DNA of 64,000 bases from Boswellia sacra (taxonomy: Eukaryota > Streptophyta > Magnoliopsida > Sapindales > Burseraceae): positions 1 through 64,000 of the forward strand of contig SNVD02006154.1 of assembly GCA_013180625.2 (NCBI GenBank), read 5' to 3'. A program made the translations under genes and the position numbers. The notes beneath the pieces were generated by a model, which searched no databases, was not told the origin of the DNA, and saw only the letters and a program-made list of their open reading frames with translations. This document shows, piece by piece, positions 24,049 through 37,763 of this stretch; the stretch's first letter is position 1, and the number at the start of each line of letters is the position of its first letter.

Positions 24049-27000
24049 ATGGAGTTTGTACGAAATGGAGGATCCAGAACACAGCCACCTATTCTTGATG
24101 ATAGTAATTATTCATATTGAAAAGTAAGAATGATGATATATATCAAATCTCTTGATGACAGGGTATGGACCATTGTGCTTAAAGGATGGACGCCACTGAC
24201 AAGATTGAATGCTTTTGAAAATTCAGAACCTAAACTTGAGGAGGAATGGACTGATGAAGAATATCAGCGTTCAAGTTAGAATTCAAAGGCTCTTGATGTG
24301 ATTCTTGTTGCTATGGATTTAAATAACTTTGAACAGATTTCAAGATATAAAATGGCTAAAGAAGCTTAGGACATTCTTAAGGTAAAGCATGAAGGTATTA
24401 CTTCTGTTAAAAGATCTAAATTGATAAGATTAAATTCACAATTTAAGAATTTGATGATGCATGAAGATGACTCAATTTCTGATCTTTATTCTAAGTTGTG
24501 TCATATCACCAATTCTACATAGGCAAGACCTTTATTGATGTAGAAATTTTTAGTAAGATTATTAGGTCTATTCCTGATAAGTTTTAACCAAAAACTTCTA
24601 CCACTGAAGAAGTAAAAGATACTGATGAAATGAGGGTTAATGAACTGATTGGCATTCTTCAAAACTTTGAGATTAACATAGTGCTAAAAACCAAAAAGGA
24701 AAGAGCGTTGCATTCAATGTTAAAACTGAAAAATCTAATGATGAAAGTAATGATGAGCTTGATGAAACTGATTCAAAACAGATTGCTTTTCTAACAAAAC
24801 ATTATGTCAAGTTCATGAAAAAGAATTTCAGAAAAAAGAATCAAGGAAAGCCATCAAACTCAAATGAAGACATGTTTTAAAAATTCAGCAAGGAGAATGA
24901 CAAGAAGAAATCAAAGCAACCTGATAAGAAAGGATAGATTCAGTGCTATGAGTGTTCTGGTTATGGGCATATTCAATCTGAATGTGCTAATCTCAAAAAG
25001 AAGAATAAAGGCTTAACAGGTACTTGGTGTGATGATTCAGAAACTGATTCAGAAGATCAAGAATGCATGAGTAACTTTGTTACATTTACAGCATCTGTAG
25101 CTGATAAAGGGAAAGCCATTGTGTCCAACACAACAGAACATTTTAGAACTGATGATGAAAAGTCAGATACAAAAAATGATCCAGAATACTATGAGGAGTT
25201 GTAAGAAACTTACAATGCACTTTATCGTGAATGGCTAAGTTAGAAAAAAGAAATCAAAGCATTAAAGAAGGAGATTGAAGTGTTGAAATGTGAAAAATCT
25301 TATGCTAAAAACTGCATCATAGAACTAGAAGTTGCTTTGATAGACAAAGTAGCACATATTGAGAAAATTACAGTAGAACTGGTTGAGAGTAGAAGATGTG
25401 TTGATCAACTCAAAATTGGGTCAGCAAAGCTTGGTCAGCTCTTGAGTCTTGGAAGAGACAATTCTAACAAACATGGCTTAGGCTATTTAGAATGTAATGT
25501 TGCATCCTCATAACAACAATGTTTGCAAAATCTTTAACATCAGGCAAAAATTCTGAACCTAGCTAACAAAGGTCAAGTCCTAGTTCAAAAAGCAATGAAA
25601 TGTTTGTTTCCCCTTTAAGCTCTTTTAAATCCAGTCCTAAAAAAGTAAGAAAATTCATTCCAACATGTTATTTTTATGGTGTCAAAGGGCATATTAGATC
25701 TAGGTATTTTAAATTGTTGAATCTTTTGCATAAAACATCAAAATAGTTCAAGCAGTTACTAAAGACACAATTGCAGCGGGTTATGAAAGAAAGCACAGTC
25801 TGCAATGTCACTCTTACTGCATTTAAGCATTCTTCTAACAACTTGTAGTATTTTAACAGTGGCTGTTCCAGGCACATGACTAGAAATAGATATTTTTTGA
25901 AGATTTTGAATCATGCAGGGAAGGAAACGTCACTTATGGTGATAGAGCAAAGAGTAAAATCATTGATAAAGGCACTTTGAATGTCTAAGGGCCACCTGAA
26001 TTTCAAAATGTTTTTCTGGTTGAAGGTTTGAAAACTAATCTAATTAGTGTTAGTCAGATATAGGATGACAAGTATGTTATTAATTTCACACAAGACAAAT
26101 GTGTGGTTTTAGACAATCTTGGTAAATGCATTTTGGAAGGAAATAGATTTTTGAATAATTGTTATTTGGTAAGAAATGCATTTCATGCTAGGATCTCAGA
26201 CTTGGAGTTGTGGCATCAAAAATTAAGACACTTAAATTACAAAGACTTGGTTAAATTAACTAAGTTGGGTACTATTAATGGAATTTGTGGACCATGTCAA
26301 GTAGGAAAACAAATTAGAGGTGTATATAAATCAGTCTCACATCTTAGCACATCCAAAGTACTTGATTTTCTTTACATGGATCTTATGGGTCCTATGCAAA
26401 TTGAAGGCATTTTTGGTAAGAGATACATATTTGTTTGCGTGAATGATTTCTCTAGATATGCTTGGGTTGATTTTATTACAGAAAAATCTGACACTTTTGA
26501 AGCTTTCAGGAATCTTTGTATTAAACTTGAAAATGAGAAAAACACGAACATTGGCAGGATAGTGAGAATAAAGAGTGATCATGGCAAGGAGTTTAAAAAG
26601 TTAGCTATGCTAATTTTTGCAAATATCATGGAATTGAATATAATTTTCAGCTCCCAAAACACTTGAGCAGAATGACATTATGGAAAGGAAAAATAAAACA
26701 CTTCAAGAGATAGCTAGAGTGATAATCAATAACAAGAAGTTGACCAAAAGCCATGGGCTGAAGCAATAAGCACTATTTGTTATATTTCAAATAGAGTTTA
26801 TCTAAAACTAGACACTAACTAGACACCTTATGAGATTCTAAAAGCTAGAAACCTAATTTGAATTTCACGTCTTTGGATGCAGGTGTTACATCTTAAATGA
26901 TAGAGAACATTTCGGAAAACCTGATCCAAAAAGTGATGAATGAGTTTTTGTAGGTATTTATAGAATAGCAAGGCTTTTCAAGTCTATAATTAATAAACTG

Positions 27001-28888
27001 AGTCCATGAAAATGTAGTATTTCATGATCTGGATGATTATGCGAAGTACTCTCACGAAGAAAGCATAACCAGCTTTACAAAGGATGCAGAAAGTCCAGTA
27101 CTAGATAACAAAGCAAAAAAAAAAAAAGATTCAGATATGAAAGAGGAAATAACTCTTGTTACGTTGAACACAACAACTACATCTAACAACACAGATCTGG
27201 ACAGAAACTCAATCAGAAATGGAAATGAAAAAAAAAGATCCGCCATGTTGGATACAGAAGGCACGTCCAATTAACTCAATCATTGGAAGCCTAAATGGAA
27301 TGATGAAAACTAGAAGCAAGGTAAAAAATCAGATAAGATTTACATGTTATGTTTCATTATTTGAACTAAAGAATGTGAAAGAAGCTTTAAAAGAGGATGT
27401 TTGGATTCAGGCTATGCAAGATGAACTTAATCAATTTAAAAGGAATGAAGTATGAGAATTAGTTCCTATACCACAAAATGCAAATGTCATTGAACTAAAT
27501 GGATATTCAAAAACAAAACTGATGAAAGTGGTCAAGTAGTAAGAAATAAAGCTAGGCTAGTAGCACAAGGTTACACACAGGTAGAAGACGTAGACTTTGA
27601 TGAAACCTTTGCACCAGTTGCTAGACTTGAATTTACTAGATTATTACTTGCTATTGCTTGCTTGCTTGATTTTAAATTGCATCAAATGGATGTTAAGATA
27701 GCTTTCTTAAATGGCTATCTCAATGAAGACGCTTTTGTTAAATAGCCCAAAGGATTTGAATATCTTAAGCTTCCTGATTTTGTGTATAAATTACATAAAG
27801 CTTTGTATGGCTTGAAACAAGCTCCAAGAGCTTCTATGAAGGTTGACAAACTTTTTGATTAAGAGCGGTTATAGTAGGGTAGTAATGATAAGACTTTGTT
27901 TATGAAACATGCATCTAGTTATTTTATTATTTCTCAAGTATATGTGGATGACATTGTTTTTAGAACAACTAACAAAAACAAAACTGATTAGTTTGTTAAG
28001 TTGATGCAAGAAGAGTTTGAGATAAGCATTATCAGAGAATTAAATTTCTTTCTTCGATTGCAGGTTAAACAGATGAATGATGGGATATTCATATCTCAAT
28101 CAAAATATGCTAGAAACCTTGTAAAAAAATTTAGACTTGAGAATGCAAAACCAATGAAAACTCCTATCTGTACTAACCTGAAACTTTCAAAAGATGATGC
28201 AAGAAAAGAGGTTGATGCAAGTTTGCATAAAAGCATCATTGGCAGTTTTTTATATCTCATAGCAAGTAGACCAGACTTATGTTTTAATGTAGGATTGTGT
28301 GTAGGATTTCAAGCAAATCTCAAGGAATCACACCTGGCAGTAGCTAAACAAATCATCAGGTATGTGCATGGAACCTATGACTATAGGATATGGTTTTCTA
28401 AAGATACAGATGCTTGTTTTGTAGGGTACAGTGATGCTGACTAGACAGGGAATGCAGATAACAGAAATAGCACATTAGGAGGATTTTTTTATTTTGGTAC
28501 TAAATTAGTTTCTTGGCATAGTAAAAAGAAAAATTTCATCTCTTTGTCTACTACAGAAGCTGAATACATAGCAGCTGGGAGCTGTTACACATAACTACTT
28601 TAGATGAAGTAAATGCTAAATGATTATGATATTGAACAAAAACCCATAACTGTGTTTTGTGATAATACTAGCGCTATAAATATTTCCAAAAGTTCGAGTT
28701 CAACATTCTAGAACAAAACATATTGACATAAGATATCATTTTATAAGAGAGCTTGTAGAGTCAAAGGTGATATACATTGAACACATATCCACTGAAAAAT
28801 AATTGGCTGACTTGTTTACTAAGACATTGATGAAACAAGATTTGAGAATCTAACAAAGGGCTTAAGCATCTGTCAGTTTTTTGAATAA
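24049..28888 (+). pseudogene. Element C gag-pol polyprotein, heavily decayed
   Basis: ATG at 24049 opens a Copia gag (MEFVRNGGSRTQPPILDDSN). Many in-frame stops follow, including tag at 24367-24369 (AKEA*DIL), shared with element D. The zinc knuckle CYECSGYGHIQSEC (about 24943) keeps CCHC. A coiled-coil-like Lys/Glu-rich stretch follows (25250-25420). The protease motif at about 25855 reads NSGCSRHMT, so the catalytic Asp of DSG is Asn. Integrase: LWHQKLRHLN..GICGPC (26205-26300), VNDFSRYAWVDF, KSDHGKEF. RT: VKIAFLNGYLNED near 27690, ALYGLKQAPRA, then YVDDIVF at about 27940. The RT/RNase H linker 28001-28444 is open (SKYARNLVKKF, SRPDLCFNVGL). RNase H has STTEAEYIAAGSCY and CDNTSAINI. Motifs of the SIRE/Maximus type (GPMQIEGIFGKRYIFV) support the lineage call. 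Not functional. Confidence 0.9.
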
Positions 28889-29740
28889 ATATTGGTTTCT
28901 ATTATATTAATTATATATGCAATATCATAAGTTTTTTTTCTAATTAAGCATGTGTGAGTTGTAATGTGAAGCTGTGTGAATATTAAGATACTGGTTAAAA
29001 ATGAAAAATGCAGAGAGGGCTACCAATATATGATATGTGAAAGCCATCATTGAAAGTAACCTCAAGGTATCTAAGAAATATGTTGAGGTCAACCACTCAA
29101 ATAAAAAGGAAAACCTCTATGTTGTGTGAAAGCTACTATATTTAATCCATAATCTAATAAGATTAATTTTTATGAAAATGTCAAAATGTTATTTTTGATA
29201 GCTCAATTAAATGAAAAATAAAGGTAAACAGCTTTTATATGATGATTATAAACAACCCTGAAATATGCTTTCTATGCTTCTTTAGAATGATTCATATGAT
29301 GTTCAGATATTATTGTTATGTTAACTATAATTGTTTTCTGTTATAGTTTCTATATCATACGATACTGTCTAAGCCTAACTGAAATTTGATTTTCTTATGT
29401 GTCCATGTGTCAATATGTCATGTCAGCTTTATTGGATTGAGGGGGAGAGACTAAAGTGGCAGGAATCCTAACTCTATTAAAATTTCTTTTTTTAATGGAA
29501 ATCAAATTTTTTAATATATCTCATTAATGATATTAATGGGTTGTTTTTGGAAAAGGAATCAAAATTTGAAATTTTATAGGAAACCGAATTAGATTAAAAC
29601 TTAGTTTCTTTCCAAGTATATCACAAACATGGTTTGGGCTATTTAGTTCATATCAAAGTCGATAAGCATTCTACCTTCCACTCTCTCTCTTGCTTCGTTT
29701 ATCTTTCTATTCTAGAAACCCTTGACCTCCAATCTTAACA
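28889..29740 (+). other. Spacer between pol and third ORF in element C
   Basis: AT-rich non-coding DNA inside element C. It includes a purine-rich gattgagggggagagact at 29435-29452, the position where other SIRE-type elements have a second polypurine tract or the leader of the downstream ORF. Element D has a matching ctccccctcaattcag at 39971-39986 (minus strand). Confidence 0.5.
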
Positions 29741-31570
29741 ATAGCATCTTCATTTGAATCTGAGAAAACCACAAGTGCAACATCTACTTCAAGCAACTCT
29801 AATTATACCAGTCATGACAGCTCTCAGTCATCGCGATTGCAACAATAACATGCAGAGATCCCAATTGATCCTACAAAAAGTGAAGATGAGACAATTCCCG
29901 TTGGACGAATGAATGATAAAATCAAGTCCAAGTTCAACAAGTTTCTCACAGCAGAAGTAAAGCAAAATTTCTTGAAGTACACATCGAAGAGGAAGTTGAA
30001 GATTGCGAGACCAGTGAATATATCAGACTGCAACAAGTATGGTTTGGGTGAACTACTTGAGTCCATTTACTGGACTAGAATGGTAAACAACTTCCTACCT
30101 CTTGTTAAGTCTTTGATTCAAGAATGTTATGCAAATATACTTGAATCAATTGATAATCTGAAGAGTTTTGATTATCACAAGGTATATATTATAGAGGAAA
30201 ATTTGTGAAGTTTTCTCCAAATGTCATTAATACTTTCTTTGATATACCTATTGGTAGTTTACATTCTATTGAAGATAGTTTTGATACGAAAAAAGTTCTT
30301 AAAGGACTAACTGGTAGAGATGATCTAGTTTGGAACCCCAAAGATGGCATTGATCAGTAGTATCTTAGGAAAAAATATAGAGTTCTACATAAGATTGCTC
30401 AATGTAACTAGTTTCCTTCTTCACACTAGAACCAAGTCAGGGGACATAGATTGAAATTTCTATTCAATTTGGGCACCAATAAACCATTAATTTAGGTTTA
30501 TGGATTTATAGAATGATTGTCTAGATTGCGCCATGCAAATTAGACTATCATTTGCTTACATTTTCTTGTTTGATTAATGGACTTTTGGCTGAAAATGGTG
30601 TTCCATTAAGCCCAAAAGAAAACACTGAGATTTTGTCCAAATCCATCATAAAAGGATTTTGTACAAATTGCAGAACAAATCTGATCTAGCTACCCCTAAA
30701 CCGAGACTAAGAAGGGTTACAAACAATCTAATGAGCAATGTGGAGGAGCATCTTGCTTTGATAAATTCTACTTTATCAGATATTGTGTAGGATATCAAGG
30801 AAATCAAAGTAAAGCAGTCTGAGTTAGAGAAAAAGATTGCTGGCAAATCTATTAGAGAAGAAGAACAACAACCTATGGAAAATAAAGATGTGGTGATAGA
30901 ACATCCAGCATAGCAAATGCTAGAGGAGGATTAAGGAGAACAAACTACTGTTGAAATAGATAAGGCAGCAGAGAAGAAGAAGAAGCAAAAGAAATCAAAG
31001 AAGAAAGCTAAAGGAATAGAACTGAAGAGCAAGAAAAATTTCACAATGGGGAATAAGAAATCTGACAAGAAGAAAAAGCCTATTGCATACGCAGTTCCAG
31101 AACTACATGATGAATCTTCGTCAGAAGAGCCAGCTCAAGAAGAAACAGCTATACCACGACATTCATTAATTCTTGAAGAAGTACATGACAATGAACCAAT
31201 TCCTAAAACAGAACCACATGTTTCAACACCATAGCAGTCAATACCACATGATGTAGAACACCTATATGATCCAACTCCTGAGCCAGAGCAACCAACAGGC
31301 GAGATTACCTTAACTATTGCAGCTGAATCCCTTAAAGAGATGTCCTATAACATAGAAACCACTACTGAGAAGAGAGAGATCAGACGAATTGTGGCTGAAG
31401 TTATTGCTTTCACCACTGACACTTCCAAGTAGCAAGCTACTCTCGCAGCTTCTGAGCCACTTATTCCATCCACCACAAGCAAGAAGTTTAAGACTACGAC
31501 TGCCAGTACCAAGAAAAGGTGTGGGCATTCCACTTTACCTCCTATTCACAAATCTGCAAGACTTCATTAA
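29741..31570 (+). pseudogene. Third ORF of element C, putative plant transposon protein-like
   Basis: This lies between pol and the 3' LTR, where SIRE-type Copia elements carry an extra ORF. The start codon equivalent to that in D is ATA here (29741). Readable parts: MNDKIKSKFNKFLTAEVKQ, KYGLGELLESIYWTRMVNNF, then after a 2-nt insertion RGKFVKFSPNVINTFFDIPI, matching the (V)RGK.V.FSP..IN.F signature of the putative plant transposon protein domain. Later stretches are Lys/Glu-rich (MGNKKSDKKKKPIAYAVPEL) and Ser/Thr/Pro-rich (LIPSTTSKKFKTTTASTKK). Many stops, several at Gln or Trp codons, destroy it. The domain name is from memory of the motif and needs a profile search. Function unknown; it need not be an envelope protein, and I saw no clear signal peptide or transmembrane segment. 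Confidence 0.75.
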
Positions 31571-32141
31571 TTTGATCCTAGTTTATGTTTTCTTTTTTTC
31601 TTTTTTTTTTTGCACTTGTTATGAAACCAAAGGGGAGAAGTGTGGTTTTTTATCTTTTATTGATTTTTTGTTTGTTTGTGTTTATGTTTGTTAACTCTGA
31701 ACTAATTCTTACTTGAATTCAGGGGAAGTGAGTAAGAGGGAGGAGTCTTTATATTTGATCTGCTTTATGACTTATGCTCTGATTTACTATTTTGTTTACT
31801 TCATGTTTTTGCCTGCATATTTAAATTATTTGTTTCTTTGTTTGCTGCATTTTATTTAGCTCTGATTATCTAAATGCATATGACTTTGCTTAAATGTTAT
31901 TTGATAGGTTTGTCCAATTACCTCTAATTTGTTTTGTAGGTCATTTATGTTTAACCATCTTTCTATTATGACTTATTCTGTTATGTGGTTTACAACTAAA
32001 AAGTTGATATTTCTTTTAGTATGACATTTTCTGTTAGATGGAATATGATTGCTTGTGATTGCAATGGACTTATCTTTATATCTATTCTTGAGTCAGAACC
32101 AGTTTGATGTTTTCATCACAAGTTGCCAAAAAAGGGGAGAT

Positions 32142-32997
32142 TGTTGGTGTCAACGTGTGAGCTTCTTACATGTGCCATGCACATGAGATTTTTGGAGCAA
32201 CATGTGATAAAAACATTATGTTATATTATTTCTCATTTATTGTTTCTAAACTTTATTTTAGAAAGTATTTGATTCATATTGAGTATCTCTTTAAACTATG
32301 ATATTATTAATGTATTCTAGTTGAATTAGAAGTATATTTATTTGTGTCCTATTTCATTTGGGAGATTACTTATATCACTTCCTAAATTATTGCTCTTTAT
32401 TCTAATTGAGTTTGATTAAGATTCTACAAGATATTAGTGAGATAGCATAATCAGGTATTACACTATATACATAACATTATTTTACATAACTTATATATGT
32501 GTGTATGTCACGGCATTTGAAGAATTATTAGAGGAGAGCTTCAACGCAAAATTGGAATGTTTCTTTGATTTTGTTTTATGAGTGTTTTATTAATTTATGA
32601 GAGGATGTGATCGTCCATAAATTTTGGTTAGGTGTGATTGAGTTAGTATACACTTGAGAGAACTTGCAAGTTGAATGTTTATGTAATTCAGTATCAGACA
32701 TCGTGATTATATTTTACTTAACCATGTGTTGTTAAGTTGTCAGTGATAGAGAGTGTGCAGTGTCACTAGAGTTTAAGATCTTGGCGAGATTTTGTTTTAC
32801 AAAGATTAGGACAGTGTGTGAGAGTGAGTCAACACTGTAAATGTTCATAAAGATTGTACAAATAAGAACTTAGTAAACTGTAAGCTATCCGTCGATGTCG
32901 TTTTTATAATCGAACAACGTAAAATCCTCTTATTTCATTTTACTTTACAATTTACTGTTATATTTGATATAACTATTTCATACTTCCAGATCTTATA
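32142..32997 (+). repeat. 3' LTR of element C
   Basis: 856 bp, tgttggtgtcaacgtgtgag to cttccagatcttata, then the target duplication gagat. The site homologous to the hAT insertion in the 5' LTR is empty here. Confidence 0.92.
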
Positions 32998-34244
32998 GAG
33001 ATCATGTTACTATTAAGATGTGATATAAAAAATTATAATCGTTAAGAAATAAGGCTACTTTGTTTTGGAGCTTGAGGCTTGTTCGAGTTTTCTCAAACTT
33101 TGAAATGAGGGACATAATAAATCTTGTGTTTCGAAATTAATCTCAATACAATAAAACAATTTACAAAATGTAAAACACTAATATTTGATTTTTTTTCATA
33201 AATACACATTTGTAATTGTCCCCTATGAGATTCCATAATATGAAAACATTGCATAACTACCTCTTCGTCAATTAGTAAAAAGATTTTTTCAATGTATATA
33301 AATGAACTTTTGTTCCCTAAAAGATATAAATAATAAGTAAATATTATAGATTAGGGACAGAGCCACATTGGGATGAGTTGGGGCAATTTGCCCCACTGAG
33401 TCCAATATGACTTGCTCTTTTTGTTACATAAAAGTTTCTGATGATCATTGTGCTTTATTAATTTTACTTTTCCTTAAAACTTTTGAATATATTTATCAAA
33501 TCCTTTTCCACAAAATATGTGAACCTTGAATACAACAAACTTATAATTTAAAATATAAAACTACATTATATAATTTATTAACAAGGTCAACCGACTAACA
33601 TATATTAGAACTCCTTTTTCTGTAGATATTTTTTTCCTTATATAATTTGTATTAATTGTTATTTAAAGTATAAATACTTTTAATCCTGCAATTAACTATT
33701 TTTTTTAACATACCATTTTTTTAATTGATTTTAATTGATTACCAAGTTTATTATCAATTTAAGTTAACTATAAGACGAACATTTTAGTATTATACCCTTA
33801 AAACTAAAAGGTAATTACAAAAAAGAGATAAATTTTAAAATTAATAAGTAATCGTAATTACTTTTTTACTAGTTATAAATATTTAGTATAATATATTTTT
33901 AATATATAATTATATATTAAAGAAGACCTATTTATTATATGTTATATTTTTATTTTTATTACATCCAAACCTATTATATAAGTTTAGATATTTGTATAAT
34001 GTATTTATTTTTTAATTACGTTATTTACACTTTATAAATACACTTTAATTTCATAGTTTATTTAAGAATTGATAAATTGTTTTAAAAATTAGAAAGTTTT
34101 TTTTTTATACTTTTTGAAAAATCTACATGAGAATGCTTTATTGACAATATCTACTTAAAAATGTACATATCAAATTAGAAATATGATAATTTGTTTTCAT
34201 AGTTTATTTAATCTTGTGAGTAGATTTTTAATACAATTGTCTAA
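32998..34244. other. AT-rich intergenic DNA between elements C and D, left part
   Basis: No gene seen. About 33134-33353 matches the repeat at 7171-7390. Near 33356-33405 a less AT-rich run (gggacagagccacattggg, ttggggcaatttgccccac) contains the perfect inverted motif ggggcaa/ttgcccc. The rest is low-complexity A/T. Confidence 0.45.
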
Positions 34245-34779
34245 CATTCAACTCACAAATTCTATCAAATGAAAATTAACTCAAACAGATAGATTCACGC
34301 ACAATCACAACCTCTCAAACATAAATAAAACTCTCGTAATACATAATCAAAGATACTTTTCAATTTTAGTGTTGAAGCTCTCCTCAATATATTGAAATAT
34401 GGTGACACACTTACATATAAATTATAGGAAATAACATTATACATATAGTATGAAATTCGCTTGCTCTTCTAATCAATATCCTGTAAAATCTCAATCAATC
34501 TCAATTGGTAAGAATAGGATAATCATTAATAATATAGAAAGTGATATAAATAAACTCCTAAGTAAATTAGGACTCTAAAATATTCTCCTAAGTGAAGTAG
34601 GATATTAGAGTAATATCATAATTTCATGAGAGATAATCAATATGAATCTATTACTTCTGAATAAAGATTTCTAGAAATAGTAAAATAAGAAAGAATATAA
34701 ACTAATGTTTTAATTATAAGTTTATCCAAAATTAATCATGTGCATGACACATGCCAAGTTGTCACATTTGACACTAACA
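34245..34779 (-). repeat. Truncated LTR fragment related to elements C and D
   Basis: About 535 bp in the same orientation as the LTRs of D. It shares blocks such as agattcacg..cacaa, ttgaagctctcct, atttctagaaatagtaaaataa and catgtgcatgacacatgc, and ends in tttgacactaaca, the end of the D LTR. Internal blocks are diverged and the other end is missing. It is an old solo-LTR or truncated relic, and the left boundary is approximate. Confidence 0.7.
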
Positions 34780-36332
34780 TTTATGTGGTAGTCATTATCC
34801 GAGGATATTTTTCTTCAACTATTCTACAGTAGTTTTCTTTGATTGTTCTATGTATTGGTAATTTCATGTTCATCTTCCTAAGAGAAAGTTAACAATTCTG
34901 AATATAACTCTCTCTATATATATATACCGATCATATTCTATTGACATAATTTTCTATCTGCGTTACTTTAAAACTAGTATATCAATAAGATAAAAAATAA
35001 TATTTTGTTCTTAAGATGTTATAATATATATAACAAACAATGGCCAAATTGTTGGACATAATTTATGATTTACGATACAGATATAAAATAGAGAGGAGAT
35101 ATTTTAACACAAATTTTTGACACAATTTTCTAACCATTAATCTCACAAAATCCAATGGTTGAGATTGAAAGTCAACAAGTTACATTTAATACAGCCAACT
35201 CATCAATCATCTCAACCATTAGATTTTGTAGATCAATAACTAAAAAATTGTGTCTAGTTCTATGTCAAAAGTCTTGTATCAAAATATCCTCTCCCGATGG
35301 AATATGTTATAATACTAGATCCATGCATTTATATTTTTTTGTCATTTCCAAGAATTTTATTTGAAGTAAAACTATCAATAACAATAAATAAATGAGGCCT
35401 AATGAGTCAAAAAAAAAAGGCAGCAACTAAATATAACAACTCTTTTATCTTTATAATTTTAGTTTCCAAATGAAAAGAGAAGATATGTTTGTGTGTTTTT
35501 CAAGGAGAATAAATGATAAAGAATATATTTAGTTATGTGTATTTTGTATTTTTATTTCAAAATAAATGATAGTTGAAAAAATTAAAAAAATTAAATTTTT
35601 AAATATTATAAAATTATTAAAATATAATATTTAATAAATAAAATTATTTATATAAAAATTATAAAAATTATTTAAAATGGAAAAAGAAAGAAGAGACAAA
35701 TTATATAAAAGTATAAAAAGTTGAGACAGGAGAGAAAACATAAAAATGTTGTTTCCATCTTTAAAGAAAACGCTGCTTCACTTGATCTATGTGAGTTATT
35801 TCTAATTGAATAATTTTTTACTTTTTTTTTTGGCACAAAGCATATCCAAACAAAACGTGCACATTCTCTAATATTTTTGTTCTACAGCGGAGACAAGTCA
35901 ATCACGACATGGCCACTTTATATCATGACTCTCTGTCAAGTGTTAAACACTACTGGATCCTATTAGACACTCATCAAACACTATTAGATACAGCTATTGG
36001 ACACCAGTGGACATTATCAGATGTCTATTTGACGTATTCATCGGTCACTATCGAATGTCGGACAAGATCATAATATACAATTTTTCAAGAATATGATCAT
36101 TTATCAAACAAGGCCCGCAATATGGATTATTTTTCCAAATTTTCTTATTTATTATTCCACTCATATTATGCCATGTAACGTTACTTTTAATATTTTAGAT
36201 TCGTAAAATAAATTTATAAAATTAAATCTATAAGGGTGATATTTGTTACAAAACTAAAAATATTAAATAGGAATACAACAGTGTAAGTAAAAGAAATAAG
36301 AAAAGGAAGGATTGAAATATAAGCAAACAATG
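34780..36332. other. AT-rich intergenic DNA, right part of the C-D interval
   Basis: No gene seen apart from the inverted-repeat element at 35091-35296. Around 35930-36065 short imperfect repeats of (t)attagacactcatcaaacac / gtggacattatcagatg type occur. They may be part of an old repeat that I cannot classify. Confidence 0.4.
35091..35296. mobile_element. Miniature inverted-repeat element
   Basis: About 206 bp whose two halves are imperfect inverted repeats of roughly 70 bp. The left half reads gagatattttaacacaaatttttgacac..aatccaatggttgaga. The complement of the right half reads ggatattttgatacaagacttttgaca..aatctaatggttgaga. No ORF. The target duplication could not be fixed, so the superfamily is open; long imperfect inverted arms fit a MITE. 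Confidence 0.6.
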
Positions 36333-37210
36333 CGAAAGTTCTGGAAGTATGCAGTTATAAGTAATATAACAGTAAACTGTAATGTAAATCGTCACAGGAG
36401 GATTTTACGTGGTTCGGTTATAAAACCTATATCCACGGACAGCTTTAAAGCTGCAATTCACTAAGTTCGTATTTGTACAATCTTTAGGATTGTTTACAGT
36501 CCTGACTCACTCTCACACACTGACCTAATCTTTATAAAACAAAATCTCGTCAAGATCTTAAACTCTAGTGACATTGCTCACTCTTTGTCGCTGATAACTT
36601 AACAACACACTGTTAAGTAAATCATAACCACGATGTCTGACACTGAATTACATAAACACCTAACTTGCAAGTTCTCTCAAATGTATACTAATTCAGACAG
36701 ACCTAATCAAAGATTCACGTATGATTACGACCTCGTATACATGAATAAAACACTCATAAAATCAAATCAATGAAGCATTCCAATTTGCATTGAAGCTCTC
36801 CTTTCAATTCCCAGAATGCCGTAACATAGACTCACACAACCAATATATATATGTTATGTAAACATAACGTTATATATATATATATTTGTATGTCTTATCG
36901 AAATCTCCTTAAAATCCTGTATAAATCATAATCAAACTCTTACTAGGATAAAGACAAATATAATAGGAAGAGATATAAATATATCCTAAAGGAATTAGGA
37001 GACAAATAAATATTCTCCTATTTTTTACCAGGATACATTAAATAATGTCATAATCTAAGGGGATTTTTATTATTATTCAAATACTTCTTAAAATATATTT
37101 CTAGAAATAGTAAAATAATAAACAATATAATATTCTTATTTTATGACAAGTTGGTCCAAAAATCATCATGTGCATGGCACATGCAAGTGTAGTAAACATT
37201 GGCACTAACA
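36333..37210 (-). repeat. 3' LTR of element D
   Basis: About 878 bp; plus-strand ends cgaaagttctggaagtatgc and cattggcactaaca. TA-dinucleotide runs near 36850 differ in length from the partner LTR. Confidence 0.88.
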
Positions 37211-37763
37211 ATCTCCCCCTTTTTGGCAACTTTTGATAAAAACACCACATTGTTTCTGATCAAAGAAAATCACACAGAGATAAGTCAGATATAACTATAA
37301 GCAATCATGATTTATTAAACAGAAATATCATGCTTAAAGAAATAACAATAGTATGCAATTACAAAGAACATAACAGAACAAGGTCTGGATGTGTTTATCT
37401 TGTAAAACACTACAAAGTGTAGTTGACAAACATGTCAAACAACACTTCAACCAAATCATGATTAGAGCAAATAACAAAAACATACATCAAGTGAAATAGG
37501 CAAAGAATAACACAAAGCACAGTAAAAAAAATAAGTTAAATCCACGGAGCAGAAAATAGTTCGAATGCACACAAAACATAAAAAGTTCTTACTCCTTCTT
37601 ACTTCGTAACAACTGCCCTTGAGAAGAAGAAGCAATAAAATAACAAAATATCAAACAGGATTAGAATTAGTAGTATCAAACCAAAAGAGAAAACTGAACA
37701 GAAACAAAACAAAGTTATATCATATCAGAAACTCCTTCTCCCCCTTGATTTCAGGACAAGTTG

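Larger units (their letters stand above)
22823..32997 (+). mobile_element. SIRE-like Ty1/Copia retrotransposon C with a third ORF
   Basis: A 10.2-kb element. LTRs 22823-23987 and 32142-32997 are flanked by the target duplication gagat (22818-22822 and 32998-33002). Primer site tgttatcaaagc (normally tggtatcaaagc) is at 23990-24001, and a purine tract aaaaaaggggagat lies just before 32142. Interior order: gag, protease, integrase, RT, RNase H, then a long spacer and an additional ORF (29741-31570) before the 3' LTR. All reading frames are broken. A 312-bp hAT-type element sits in the 5' LTR and is absent from the 3' LTR, so it inserted after C did. The related element D lies in opposite orientation from 36333. 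Confidence 0.93.

Noticed and set aside
33356..33405. ttggggcaatttgccccac inverted motif as a transposon end or terminator
   Set aside because: A single short palindrome without flanking duplication or a partner end.
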